64,000 nucleotides of DNA from an uncultured Christensenella sp. (GCA_910585235.1 CAJUCM010000004.1:3244-67243); one strand, 5' to 3'. Counted from the first letter of the stretch, positions 24,196 through 33,561 are shown. Notes: a model not told the origin generated them from the letters alone. Translations and numbers: made by a program.

Positions 24196-26550
24196 ATGAA
24201 AAAGAAAATTCAGATTTTATGCGCGTGCGGCGCAATGGTCGCAACGCTCACGGCGGGAGGCGTGTTCGCCGCCTGCGAGAACAATACGGAATTCAGTATC
24301 CTCACGCCCGCGGAAAACGCCCAGAACGTCTCCACCTGCCCCGAAATCACCTGGACGCAGGCGGAGAGCGCGACGGGCTATCACGTCGAGATCGCCTCGG
24401 ACGGCGCCTATGAAAAGGTCGTCCGCGAGGGCGTAACGGAAGAACTTTCCTATACGGTCGGCAACGCTCTGTCGCACGCGACGCAATACTATCTGCGCGT
24501 GACGGCGCTCAGAGAGGAGATGGATAAGACGCTTGCGCTCGGAAGTCAGAGCATCTCCTTTAAGACGGTAGCGGCGCATAACACCGACGTGCCCGACTAC
24601 GCCTCCGCGCGCACTCTCTACGATTTTGAATCGTTTGCGGATAGCGAAGCGCTCCGCGAAGAGTTCCCGCGCCACGTCGACGGAAACGAGATCGGGATCG
24701 ATCTTGTGGAAGGAGGCGTGAACGGAAGCAAAGCGATGCAGATCGACTATACCGCGGGCGGAAAAGGCTGGGCGGGCGCGCTGTGCAAACTCCCCTCGGA
24801 TAAGAAAGTGTGGAGCGGTGCAAAGGGAATCAGAATGTATGTGGACGGCGACGGGAACGGTCTGAACGTAGAAGTTCGCATCGGCAAGCGCGGCTATCAG
24901 TCCTGGGCGGCGACGTTTTCCGTCAACAATCCCGAACCCTGCTACGTCAGTATTCCGTTCGCGGCGTTCGACGACATCGGCGGGGGCGACGGGATCTGGG
25001 ATCTTGCGGGCATTACCCGTTTCTGGCTGTTCTTTACGGGGAGCAGCAATTCCAAAGTCATCATCGACGACATTACGATCGGTTCGGACGAAAACTATAC
25101 GACGGACACCCGCGACGGGGTCGGAACAAGTCTGAAAGCGCCCGCGGGCGTCTATACGGATTTCGACAATTATGCGGACGACGAGGAGATGCTCGGTAGC
25201 TGGACCTTTGAGTATATGCGTAAAAATACGCTTGCCGACAGTCCGTTCTCCACGGGCAACGCGCTCGAAGTTATACCCGATTCGGGTTGGGCGACGGCGC
25301 GCCTGAATCTTCCGAATTACGATTTTACCGAACTCAAATCCATTCGTTTCAAGGCGAGCGCGGGGACTTACGTCATTCAGCTCGAAACTTCGACGAACGG
25401 CGTATTCGAGAAAGAGGGGATTGTCGTTGCCGCCGACGGCGACGAGGCGGGCGTGAACATTGCCGACCTTATTCCGCGTACGGGGACGGAAGGAGAGGTG
25501 AAACTCATCCGTCAGCTCGTGATCGGTTTGATCGGCAAGACCGGTCAGACCGTGTATATCGACGACGTCACGTTCTCTGACGAGGAACTCGCGGCGCCCG
25601 ACCGCACGGCGGGCATGATCGAGAATTTCGAGGAAAGAACTGCGGATAATATATCTTCGTTTGCAACTACGATTAGTGCGACGCTCTCTCTTGAAACGGA
25701 GCATCCGCTGTCAGGAACAAAGAGCGCGAAATTTGCGGCGGGCGGAGGATTCGGTTTCCAATTAAACAGCGAGTATTTTACAAAATACGATTTTACGAAA
25801 ACGATCGGATTCGAGCTTGCTTTTAAGACAAATTCCAGCGGAGGAGATTTTAGCGCCGAAATTAAAATAGGTTCTTACAATAATTTGTATGTACTTTCCA
25901 AACCTATGTATAACAGCAAAGATAATAACGTCGAAAAGATCGTCGTCATGTATGACGCAATGACGCTTGCGGACGGCAGTTCGGGCGCGCTCAACAAAGC
26001 TAATATTAACTTTTTACAAATTTGGGTGACGCAGTCCGCCGCGGACTTCACGTTACTTGTCGATGATATTAAATTCTTTACGGCGGAAAACTATACGCCC
26101 GAACAGGCGATGATCGACGACTTCTCGACCTACGCGGACGACGCGGCGGTGATCGCTGCATGGCACCCGAACGGCTGCTCTGTCGCGCTCGAAAACGGCG
26201 CCATGAAAGTGACGACCGCAAACGGCTGGAACGGATTGCAGTACAATCTGGCGCCGGGAGCGGGAACGCTCGGCGGAGCCGAAGACTATCAGAATTGTTA
26301 CGCAATCGCCTTCGATATTACCGCGAGCGCAGACCTCAACGTCATCGTAAAATTACAGCGGTGGGACAATGCGAAAGAGACGACCGTCTCCGTAAAAGCG
26401 GGTGAAACGGCGCACGTCGTTGTCTACCTCAACCAACTTACGGGAGAAAACGATTGGTCGGATATGATTTTCAACAGTCTCACGATCGGTTGTACCTATT
26501 ACGGCGTAACCGATTTCACGCTCGACAATATCGCGTTTTTGAGAGGTTGA
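24196..26550 (+). CDS. Multi-module carbohydrate-binding lipoprotein
   Basis: Exported protein of 784 residues with lipobox FAAC (Cys27). A fibronectin-III-like domain (about 33-120; STCPEITWTQAESATGYHVE) is followed by four beta-sandwich modules of about 150 residues. Each opens with a variant of 'Y-D/N-F-x-x-Y/F-A-D' and ends with a strand like KVIIDDITIGSDE, VYIDDVTFSDEE, LLVDDIKFFTAEN or FTLDNIAFLRG. This is the galactose-binding-like fold of CBM11/CIA30-type domains. No catalytic domain is seen. It would hold the glycan near the GH5-like enzyme encoded 15 bases upstream. The third module (about 25620-26050) is visibly richer in A and T than its neighbours, suggesting module exchange. Confidence 0.7.
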   Translation: MKKKIQILCACGAMVATLTAGGVFAACENNTEFSILTPAENAQNVSTCPEITWTQAESATGYHVEIASDGAYEKVVREGVTEELSYTVGNALSHATQYYLRVTALREEMDKTLALGSQSISFKTVAAHNTDVPDYASARTLYDFESFADSEALREEFPRHVDGNEIGIDLVEGGVNGSKAMQIDYTAGGKGWAGALCKLPSDKKVWSGAKGIRMYVDGDGNGLNVEVRIGKRGYQSWAATFSVNNPEPCYVSIPFAAFDDIGGGDGIWDLAGITRFWLFFTGSSNSKVIIDDITIGSDENYTTDTRDGVGTSLKAPAGVYTDFDNYADDEEMLGSWTFEYMRKNTLADSPFSTGNALEVIPDSGWATARLNLPNYDFTELKSIRFKASAGTYVIQLETSTNGVFEKEGIVVAADGDEAGVNIADLIPRTGTEGEVKLIRQLVIGLIGKTGQTVYIDDVTFSDEELAAPDRTAGMIENFEERTADNISSFATTISATLSLETEHPLSGTKSAKFAAGGGFGFQLNSEYFTKYDFTKTIGFELAFKTNSSGGDFSAEIKIGSYNNLYVLSKPMYNSKDNNVEKIVVMYDAMTLADGSSGALNKANINFLQIWVTQSAADFTLLVDDIKFFTAENYTPEQAMIDDFSTYADDAAVIAAWHPNGCSVALENGAMKVTTANGWNGLQYNLAPGAGTLGGAEDYQNCYAIAFDITASADLNVIVKLQRWDNAKETTVSVKAGETAHVVVYLNQLTGENDWSDMIFNSLTIGCTYYGVTDFTLDNIAFLRG

Positions 26551-26553
26551 CTC

Positions 26554-27240
26554 ATGAGAGGAACGCACTTGACGCCGCCGCGCGGGCTGATCGTATCCTG
26601 TCAGTCGGCGGAGGGCGAGCCATTGTACGGTCTCGGTCTCATGCGGTATATGGCGCGGGCGGCGGTTGAAGGCGGTGCGGTTGCGATCCGCGCGCTCGCG
26701 GAGGAGATCCCCGCGATCAGAGAGGAAGTCAAGGTTCCCGTCATCGGACTCGTTAAACGCGCCTATGCGGACAGCGAAGTGTATATCACGCCCACCTGTA
26801 AAGAGATCGACGAAGTGATTTTAAGCGGCGCGGACGTTGTTGCAATGGACGTCACGGGGCGACCCCGCCCCGACGGCGTTTCTACGGAAGAGCTTATCGC
26901 TTACGCGAAGGAGCGCGATCCCGCAATTCTTCTCATGGCGGACTGCGACACGCTCCAAAACGCGCTCGAAGCGGACGCGCTCGGATTCGACTTTGTGGGA
27001 ACGACCATGCGCGGATACACCTCCGCAACCCAAGGGATTTCTATTCCCGATTACGGCTTCCTGCACGAATTGAAAAAGCGGCTGAATTATGCAAAGCTCA
27101 TTGCCGAAGGCGGGATCTGGGAGCGGGAACAGCTTGCGCGCGTGCTTGAAGCCGATCCCTATGCGGTGGTGATCGGCAGTGCGATCACCCGTCCGAAAAA
27201 TATCACGCAACGATTTACGGAGTTATTTGACAGATTATGA
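26554..27240 (+). CDS. nanE: N-acetylmannosamine-6-phosphate 2-epimerase (NanE family)
   Basis: Cytoplasmic TIM-barrel enzyme of 228 residues converting N-acetylmannosamine-6-phosphate to N-acetylglucosamine-6-phosphate. The N-terminal GLIVSCQSAEGEPL, the IIGLVKR-like segment VIGLVKRAYADSEVYITPT and the C-terminal IAEGGIW and VVIGSAITRP phosphate-binding loops are diagnostic for NanE. Length is normal. The GAGAGG ribosome binding site overlaps the previous gene's end. No N-acetylneuraminate lyase (NanA) is found in the window, so the ManNAc is more likely to come directly from a glycan than from sialic acid. The ROK kinase two genes downstream is the natural supplier of ManNAc-6-phosphate. 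Confidence 0.88.
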   Translation: MRGTHLTPPRGLIVSCQSAEGEPLYGLGLMRYMARAAVEGGAVAIRALAEEIPAIREEVKVPVIGLVKRAYADSEVYITPTCKEIDEVILSGADVVAMDVTGRPRPDGVSTEELIAYAKERDPAILLMADCDTLQNALEADALGFDFVGTTMRGYTSATQGISIPDYGFLHELKKRLNYAKLIAEGGIWEREQLARVLEADPYAVVIGSAITRPKNITQRFTELFDRL

Positions 27241-28748
27241 AGAACAAGAAAAACATCCTCATGCTTCCGCTGGACGAGAGACCCTGCAACTATCTGTTCC
27301 CCCTCAGACTGTTGGAGGATAATCCCGAATACAGGCTCATCATGCCCGAACGTAACCGTCTGGGCATGATGAAGAAGCCTGCCGATCCCGATTATATCAA
27401 ATCCTTTCTTCTCGATCATGCAAACGAGGCGGATATTGCCGTGATCAGCGTGGATATGCTCCTGTACGGCGGACTGCTCTACGGCAGATTGCATCATTTT
27501 ACCGCGGAAGAACTTAGCAACAGGCTCTCGGTTTTGCGCACGCTCAAAGAGCGCAATCCCGCGCTCAGAATTTACGCGTTTCAGCTCATCATGCGCTGTC
27601 CGCAGTATTCCTCTTCGGAAGAGGAACCGGATTATTACGAGGATTGCGGACGGGAGATCTTCCTGTTGGGCGAGGCGTATCATAAACGGAAACTGGGACT
27701 TCCCGTGGATGAAAAACTGATCGCGGAATACGAAAAAAAGACGGCGGGCAGTCTCGGCGACTATCTCACGAGGCGCAAGCTGAACACGGATATGAATATG
27801 CGCACGGTGGATTTATTGGGCGACGTGATCGACTATCTCGTGATCCCGCAGGACGACAGTTCGCTCTACGGATTTATCAAAGAGGATCAGCAGCGCATTT
27901 ACGGACACGTTCAGAAGAGCGGAAAAGAACACCTCGTGCAGAGCTATCCGGGGGCGGACGAAGTCGGCATGACCCTTGTCTGCCGTGCGGTATTAAAGGA
28001 TCGCGGCGTATGCCCCTCTATTAAACCCATATACAATACGGAATGCGTTCCGCAGATGGTGCCGAAGTTCGAGGACAGGGAACTCGGTCAGTCCCTCGCC
28101 TCGCAGATCGAAGCGGCGGGCTGCCGCATTGCGAAAGAGAACGAGGAGGCGGACTTTATTCTTGCGGTCAACGGCGTGGAGGAGACGCAGCTCGAAGCGC
28201 CTATGCAGGAGAGCGGCGAGTGCGCTTACGTCAAGGACAGACGGCTCTTTGATTTCGTGGGGCGGATCGGACGGGAGATACGCGCGGGCAAAAAAGTCGC
28301 CGTCGCCGACGTCGCTTACGGGAACGGGGGCGATCTCAAACTCGCGTCCCTATTGGAGCGCGCGGGGATCTCTCTCGACGTGCTCTCTTACGGCGGGTGG
28401 AACACTTCGGGCAACACGCTCGGCACGGTCATCAGCGCGGCGGCGCTCTCCGCCGTGTTCGGCAGAACCGAGGGCATGGAGCGCTTCCTTGCGCTCCGCT
28501 ACTACGAGGACGTCGGGTTCTGCGCGCACAGCCGTCTGTATGCGGCGGAGCGGCTCGGCGATTACGGTTGCGGATACCGCGATCTCGGAAACAAGGGCGG
28601 AGAAATCTCCGAATTGGTGCGCAACGAAACGCAACACTACCTCGGCGGACTCATGCCCTCGCTCGTCAGCAGGTATGAGATCAACGGCTGTAAAATGCCC
28701 TGGAACAGAATGTTTGAAACGGAGTTTGAAGTGAATGCGCGTTCCTGA
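27237..28748 (+). CDS. DUF4127-family protein
   Basis: A 503-residue soluble protein of the DUF4127 family, function unknown. Recognised by the opening LMLPLDERPCNYLFP, a conserved ISVDMLLYGGL and VPQDDSS-like block (VIPQDDSSLYG), a GADEVGMTL segment and the C-terminal SYGGWNTSGNTLGTVIS. These conserved Asp, Glu and Gly-rich turns look like an enzyme active site. It overlaps nanE by four bases (ATGA) and the following ROK kinase by 14 bases, so the three are almost certainly co-translated. This tight linkage suggests a step in handling ManNAc-type or other amino-sugar glycans, possibly a hydrolase or deacetylase; that is inference only. Confidence 0.85.
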   Translation: MKNKKNILMLPLDERPCNYLFPLRLLEDNPEYRLIMPERNRLGMMKKPADPDYIKSFLLDHANEADIAVISVDMLLYGGLLYGRLHHFTAEELSNRLSVLRTLKERNPALRIYAFQLIMRCPQYSSSEEEPDYYEDCGREIFLLGEAYHKRKLGLPVDEKLIAEYEKKTAGSLGDYLTRRKLNTDMNMRTVDLLGDVIDYLVIPQDDSSLYGFIKEDQQRIYGHVQKSGKEHLVQSYPGADEVGMTLVCRAVLKDRGVCPSIKPIYNTECVPQMVPKFEDRELGQSLASQIEAAGCRIAKENEEADFILAVNGVEETQLEAPMQESGECAYVKDRRLFDFVGRIGREIRAGKKVAVADVAYGNGGDLKLASLLERAGISLDVLSYGGWNTSGNTLGTVISAAALSAVFGRTEGMERFLALRYYEDVGFCAHSRLYAAERLGDYGCGYRDLGNKGGEISELVRNETQHYLGGLMPSLVSRYEINGCKMPWNRMFETEFEVNARS

Positions 28749-29601
28749 CGTTCTCTGCCTCGATCTCGGCGGAACGGGCTTAAAGGGCGGGATCGTCCGC
28801 GCGGGAAAAATCGTAAAACGCGCCTCTGTCAAAACGGACGCCTGCAACGGGATCAGGGGGATCGAGGATACTTTCCGTCGGTTTCTCGCCTGTTTTTCCG
28901 CGGACGAGTACGGCGCGGTCGCGCTATCGAGCGCGGGCGAGATCGACAGCGAAAAGAAGAGGGTGATCTATGCGACCGATCTGCTCCCCGGTTATACGGG
29001 TTTCGACCTGGGCGGCTTTTTCGGGGAGCGGACAAACAAGCCGTTTGTATGCCTGAACGACGGTCAGGCGGCGCTTCTCGGCGAATGCTACGCGCGGCGC
29101 GGATTAGCGCGCGGCAGAATTGCCATGCTGACGCTCGGCACTGGCGTGGGCGGCGGCGTTATTAGTTGCGACCGCCCCGCAAGCGAAAACGCGTTTCTTT
29201 CTTTGGGTCATCTTACGCTTGTGGAAGACGGCAGAGCGTGCACCTGCGGAAAGCGCGGCTGTATCGAACAGTACGTCAGCGGTTCCGCGCTCACGAACGC
29301 GCTGAAAGCGCGCGGGATCGTCTGTTCCAAAGAGGAACTTTGGATGAGATACGAAAAAGGGGACGAACGCGTCCGCGCCGTCGTGAAGGATTGGCTGTGC
29401 GATCTGAAAAAGGTGTGCGACCTCGTCTATGAACGCTATCCGTTCGACCTTATGGTGTTGGGCGGCGGCGTTTCGGACAGCGGAAAAAGCTGGTTCAAAG
29501 ATCTTGAAAAAAGCGACCGCTACACCGTGGAGCTTTCCAGACTCGGCAACGATGCGGGGATCTTCGGCGCGTATTCGTTCTATTGCGATTTCGGTTTTTA
29601 A
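28735..29601 (+). CDS. ROK-family kinase, possible ManNAc kinase
   Basis: Sugar kinase of 288 residues with the ROK ATP motif LDLGGTGLKGG at the N-terminus, the TLGTGVGGGV loop and the zinc motif GRACTCGKRGCIEQYVSG. No DNA-binding domain. It overlaps the DUF4127 gene and ends the operon before a perfect terminator. With nanE two genes upstream, phosphorylation of N-acetylmannosamine is the most economical role (NanK-like), but ROK specificity cannot be settled by these motifs and glucose or another N-acetylhexosamine is possible. It is only distantly similar to the ROK kinase of the mannan operon outside the motifs. Confidence 0.85.
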   Translation: MRVPDVLCLDLGGTGLKGGIVRAGKIVKRASVKTDACNGIRGIEDTFRRFLACFSADEYGAVALSSAGEIDSEKKRVIYATDLLPGYTGFDLGGFFGERTNKPFVCLNDGQAALLGECYARRGLARGRIAMLTLGTGVGGGVISCDRPASENAFLSLGHLTLVEDGRACTCGKRGCIEQYVSGSALTNALKARGIVCSKEELWMRYEKGDERVRAVVKDWLCDLKKVCDLVYERYPFDLMVLGGGVSDSGKSWFKDLEKSDRYTVELSRLGNDAGIFGAYSFYCDFGF

Positions 29602-29615
29602 TATTCTTTCATAGC

Positions 29616-29647
29616 AAAAAACCCCCGACGGGAGTCGGGGGTTTTTT
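29616..29647 (+). terminator. Rho-independent terminator
   Basis: AAAAAACCCCCGAC-GGGA-GTCGGGGGTTTTTT, a perfect GC-rich stem with T-run, closes the second glycan operon. Confidence 0.95.
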
Positions 29648-29787
29648 GTCTGTATTTTACACAAAATAAATTGTGAATTGCAAAAATATCAGGCGAAAAA
29701 ATCAAAAATTTTCGTAAAAAATGAAACTTTACTTGCTGAAAACCTTAATTCAGTTAAGAAATAGTGACATTTGATTTTCCGTTGATA

Positions 29788-29816
29788 TTGACGCGCCCCG
29801 ATGGTGAAGATACAAT
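29788..29816 (+). promoter_or_regulatory. Promoter of the third glycan operon
   Basis: TTGACG at 29788-29793, 17-base spacer, TACAAT at 29811-29816; predicted start near 29823, with AAAGGAGG before the first gene. A CTTAA-N5-TTAAG palindrome lies upstream near 29743-29757 and could be a regulator site. Confidence 0.6.
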
Positions 29817-29872
29817 CGAGTTGCGGTCGGGAATCAAGAAATTTCCCGAAATAAAACGAAAAAGGAGGAATT

Positions 29873-30856
29873 ATGCGCGAAGAAGTACGGGACGGCGCGG
29901 AGAGTTGCGTTTCCGAAAAGAAACCGAAAAAATCGGGTCCGAAGGGCAAGACGACGCTTTGGCGGAGAATACTCAACCACTGGGAACTGTATGTGATGAT
30001 GATCCCCGTCGTGGTATTTTTCCTGATTTTCTGCTATTTCCCCATGTACGGGATCGTGATCGCCTTTAAGGAATATTACCCCACGCGAGGGATCTTGGGA
30101 AGTCCCTGGGTCGGCACGACGCACTTTGAATGGCTGTTCAGCGCGCCTGAATTTTTGCGCGCGCTCAAAAACACGATCGTCATCAGTTTATTGAAGCTCG
30201 TGTTCTGTTTTCCCATTCCCATCATTCTCTCGCTCTTTTTGAACGAGGTCACTTATCTCAAATTCAAAAAAGCGGTGCAGACGGCGATCTATCTTCCCTA
30301 TTTTATTTCCTGGGTCATCATCTCTTCGACGATCTATACGCTGTTGAGCGTGAACGGGGGAGTGGTCAACAACATTCTGATGGCGCTCGGAATCGATCGG
30401 GTCAACTTTCTCACGGATTCTTCCTATTTCTATCCGATCCTGATTCTTGCAGAGATTTGGAAGGGCGCGGGCTGGGGAACGGTCATCTACATTTCCGCAA
30501 TGTCGGGCGTCAGTCCCGAACTGTATGAGGCGGCGACCTTGGACGGTTGCGGAAGATACCGCAAAATGCGCTATATCACCCTTCCCTGCATTATGCCGAT
30601 CATCGTCGTCATGTTCATATTGCAGGTTGGCAACATCATGAACGCGGGATTCGATTCCGTCTTTAATCTGTACAATCCCGCAATCTACGACGTGAGCGAT
30701 ATTCTCGACACTTACGCCTACCGCATCGGCATCAGTCAGGGGCTTGTGGAGCGGGGCGCGGCGCTCGGACTTTTCAAAACGATCATTAACTTCTGTCTGC
30801 TTTTGGGCGCGAACTTTATCGTGAAAAAGTTCAACGGCGTGGGAATTTACGGTTAA
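29873..30856 (+). CDS. Sugar ABC transporter permease (LplB-type)
   Basis: Membrane permease of 327 residues. A polar N-terminal tail is followed by LNHWELYVMMIPVVVFFLIF and the segment FPMYGIVIAFKEY, the hallmark opening of the LplB/YteP family used for uronic-acid and complex oligosaccharide import. The EAA loop is LYEAATLDGCGRYRKMRYIT. About six membrane helices. It leads the third glycan operon and pairs with the next gene. Confidence 0.92.
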   Translation: MREEVRDGAESCVSEKKPKKSGPKGKTTLWRRILNHWELYVMMIPVVVFFLIFCYFPMYGIVIAFKEYYPTRGILGSPWVGTTHFEWLFSAPEFLRALKNTIVISLLKLVFCFPIPIILSLFLNEVTYLKFKKAVQTAIYLPYFISWVIISSTIYTLLSVNGGVVNNILMALGIDRVNFLTDSSYFYPILILAEIWKGAGWGTVIYISAMSGVSPELYEAATLDGCGRYRKMRYITLPCIMPIIVVMFILQVGNIMNAGFDSVFNLYNPAIYDVSDILDTYAYRIGISQGLVERGAALGLFKTIINFCLLLGANFIVKKFNGVGIYG

Positions 30857-30868
30857 GGAGGGCGGACG

Positions 30869-31786
30869 GTGAAAGAGTCGGTGAAAACGAAAAAAGAAAA
30901 ACCCGCAAAACAGCGGAAAAAGAAAAAAGTAACGGCGTTCGACGTCGTGCTTATAATCGTTCTGTCGCTCGTCGCGTTTATCTGCCTGTATCCCTTTCTC
31001 GATCAGCTGTTGATCTCGTTTGCGACGAAGCAGGACTTTTACGGCTCCACCCTGATGACGATTCCGAAGCATTTTACCTTCGATTCGTACAAGTTTATTC
31101 TCTATCAGGACAGGATCGGAACGGCGTTCCTCGTTTCGCTCTTCGTGACGGTCGTGGGCGTTGTTTACAGCATGGCGCTTACGGTTTTGGGGGCGTACGT
31201 TCTCTCCAAGCAGGGGCTTCCCGGCAGAAAAATATTTTTTGTGTTCGTACTCATTACCATGTTTTTCGGCGGGGGATTGGTTCCCTTCTATCTTACGATC
31301 AAAGAGATCGGGCTCATGAACAACATTCTGAGCGTGATCATCCCGTTCGGGATCAATGCGTTCAATATGATCATTTTGCGGAATTTTTTCAGTCAGATCC
31401 CCAAAGAGATGATCGAGTCGTGCAAGCTCGACGGCGCGAACGAATTTACGATTCTGTTCAGATTTGTCGTTCCGCTCTCCAAGGCGGGCATTGCAACGAT
31501 CGCGCTCTTCTACATGGTGGAGCGCTGGAACGACTGGTATTGGCCCATGATGTTTTTGCAGGACGCTCCCGATTGGGCGCCGCTTGCCTTGGAACTGAGA
31601 AACGTGCTTTCGAGCAGTCAGTCAACGGGGATCGGCGGCGGAGGTTCGATCGACCCCGGCGTGCTGTTTGAAGAGGGGAAACAGGCGGCGATGATCGTCA
31701 TTTCCATGATCCCGATTCTGTGCGTCTATCCCTTCATTCAGAAATATTTCGTAAAAGGAGTTATGATCGGTTCCGTCAAGGACTGA
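30869..31786 (+). CDS. Sugar ABC transporter permease (YtcP/LplC-type)
   Basis: Partner permease of 305 residues; GTG start at 30869 after an AAGGAGGG site that overlaps the stop of the first permease. Its N-terminus is very Lys-rich. Family features are LYPFLDQLLISFATKQDF, the EAA-like loop MIESCKLDGANEFTILFRFV, and the end KYFVKGVMIGSVKD. The pair plus the following LplA-type binding protein make an importer related to those for rhamnogalacturonan-derived or other plant oligosaccharides. Confidence 0.92.
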   Translation: MKESVKTKKEKPAKQRKKKKVTAFDVVLIIVLSLVAFICLYPFLDQLLISFATKQDFYGSTLMTIPKHFTFDSYKFILYQDRIGTAFLVSLFVTVVGVVYSMALTVLGAYVLSKQGLPGRKIFFVFVLITMFFGGGLVPFYLTIKEIGLMNNILSVIIPFGINAFNMIILRNFFSQIPKEMIESCKLDGANEFTILFRFVVPLSKAGIATIALFYMVERWNDWYWPMMFLQDAPDWAPLALELRNVLSSSQSTGIGGGGSIDPGVLFEEGKQAAMIVISMIPILCVYPFIQKYFVKGVMIGSVKD

Positions 31787-31808
31787 TTGAAAATAAGGAG
31801 GAAAAAAT

Positions 31809-33533
31809 ATGAAACTCGGTAAAAAACTCATTCCGGTCGCGCTTGCGGGCATTCTCTCGCTCGGCGTATTCGGCGGTTGTTCGTTCGGTCCCAAGACGAT
31901 CGAGGACGACCATAAACTGACGATCTTCCGTTGGGACTTTGCGGGTGTGGATTCCGCGCGCAAACAAAATTCGCCCATCTATAAGGAGATCATGAAGAAC
32001 ACGGACAGCAGTTATCCCATCTATGTGCGTACTTCGGGCGCGAACAACTGGGAGGACGCGCTCAACAACAGCTTCCTCGGCGACAATCTTCCGGACATCT
32101 TCGTCTGCTACGCCATGGACCGTCCCTCGAACTTCAAAAAGTGGATCCGCGACGGAGCGGTTCTGCCCATCAGCGACTATGTGAGCGAAACGCAGTATCC
32201 GAATCTCTATAACCGCCTGAAAGAGTACGACTATCTGAAAGACAGGATCGACTATTTCGGCGGAAAGCACTATGCGCTCCCCATCGAGACGACGCTCGAA
32301 CACGGCATGTATATCCGCCTCGACTGGATCGAGAACCTCAACAATAAGCTCGCCTCGATCCTCGTTGAGGACGGCGTGATCGCAAACGAAGCGCAGATGA
32401 CGGACGAATTGAGGACGCAGTACGAATTCAAGGTGCCCGATACTTTGACGGAGTTCTACCGCCTGACGCGCGCGTTCACCAAGTTCGATCCCGACGGAAA
32501 CGGACGGAACGACACCTACGGCTATACGAGCAGCGAGACGAATATGTGGTTCAACAACTGGATCTTCGAGGCGATGAGCTCGAACGCCGAGGGCGTGCAT
32601 GATTCCACCTATTGGGGCTGGGTGGACGACGGAAACGGCGGACTTACGTCGAGCTGGATCACCGAGGGAAGCAAGAAATCCGTCGCGTTCCTCAATAAGC
32701 TCTATAAGGAAGGCATTCTCGACCCCGACTATATTGCGACGAACGCCTCGCAGAAGCAGACGAAGTTCGTGCAGGGAAAAGTGGGTATTATGGTCGGGAA
32801 TATCTGGTATAACACCATGCTCGACAATTTCAGAAGCGCGAACGGCTGTTCGGTCGAAGAGGCGAAAGAACGCTTTACGATCATCAATCCGCCCAAGGGC
32901 GAATACGGCGCGCGCGGCATGAAGGGCAACCCCGGATTCTGGTGTAGCGTCTGTATCAACGGCAGACTTTCGGAGACGGAACGGACGGCGGCTTTGAAAC
33001 TGCTTGACTATATTTACAGCGACGAGGCGGACACCCTCTTCACTTACGGCGTAGAGGGTACGCACTATAAAGTGGAGAACGGCGAAAAAGTCAGCCTCAT
33101 GGGGCAGGATTCAAACGGATACAATTACACGCTCGAATCAAAAGATCCCGCCTGGGCGCTTTCGAGCCTTTCGAGCTGGAAGTACAGCTATTACAGCCCT
33201 TACCAGTCGAATGCGGACATGATCAAAACGTTCATGGATAACGCCGCCGAGTACAGCAGGGTGGATGCGGTGAGCTACGTTCAGACGCCGCTCTATGTGG
33301 AATACGACAACTCGATCGCCAATCAGGCGCTCGAACAGTATGTGGGAATGATCCGCAACAGCTCCTACTACGGCTCTGCGGACAGCAATAACCCCGACTG
33401 GAACAATCTGTACACGTTCAACGCCGAATTCAACAGCGCTTGGGAGAGCTTTACGAATCAGTATCTCAATACCTGGGGCGGAAAGCGCATGATCGAAGAG
33501 TACAGCGCGGAAGCGAAAAAATATCTCAACTGA
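31809..33533 (+). CDS. LplA-type sugar-binding lipoprotein
   Basis: Extracytoplasmic binding protein of 574 residues, the longer length typical of LplA-type receptors paired with LplB/YtcP permeases. The lipoprotein signal ends FGGC (Cys24). An EF-hand-like calcium loop FDPDGNGRNDTYGYT, common in this group, lies near residue 225. Further family segments are PFQSN-like YSPYQSNADM and the C-terminal TWGGKRMIEEYSAEAKKYL. Ribosome binding site is AAGGAGG. The ligand is probably a galactose- or arabinose-rich oligosaccharide, judging from the GH36 and GH43 genes downstream. Confidence 0.9.
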   Translation: MKLGKKLIPVALAGILSLGVFGGCSFGPKTIEDDHKLTIFRWDFAGVDSARKQNSPIYKEIMKNTDSSYPIYVRTSGANNWEDALNNSFLGDNLPDIFVCYAMDRPSNFKKWIRDGAVLPISDYVSETQYPNLYNRLKEYDYLKDRIDYFGGKHYALPIETTLEHGMYIRLDWIENLNNKLASILVEDGVIANEAQMTDELRTQYEFKVPDTLTEFYRLTRAFTKFDPDGNGRNDTYGYTSSETNMWFNNWIFEAMSSNAEGVHDSTYWGWVDDGNGGLTSSWITEGSKKSVAFLNKLYKEGILDPDYIATNASQKQTKFVQGKVGIMVGNIWYNTMLDNFRSANGCSVEEAKERFTIINPPKGEYGARGMKGNPGFWCSVCINGRLSETERTAALKLLDYIYSDEADTLFTYGVEGTHYKVENGEKVSLMGQDSNGYNYTLESKDPAWALSSLSSWKYSYYSPYQSNADMIKTFMDNAAEYSRVDAVSYVQTPLYVEYDNSIANQALEQYVGMIRNSSYYGSADSNNPDWNNLYTFNAEFNSAWESFTNQYLNTWGGKRMIEEYSAEAKKYLN

Positions 33534-33561
33534 GGGATTTAAGGATAAGGAGGAAAAAATT

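Noticed and set aside
24217..25704. 495-codon antisense frame over the binding lipoprotein gene
   Set aside because: Arg-rich shadow that ends where the AT-richer module begins, as expected from composition.
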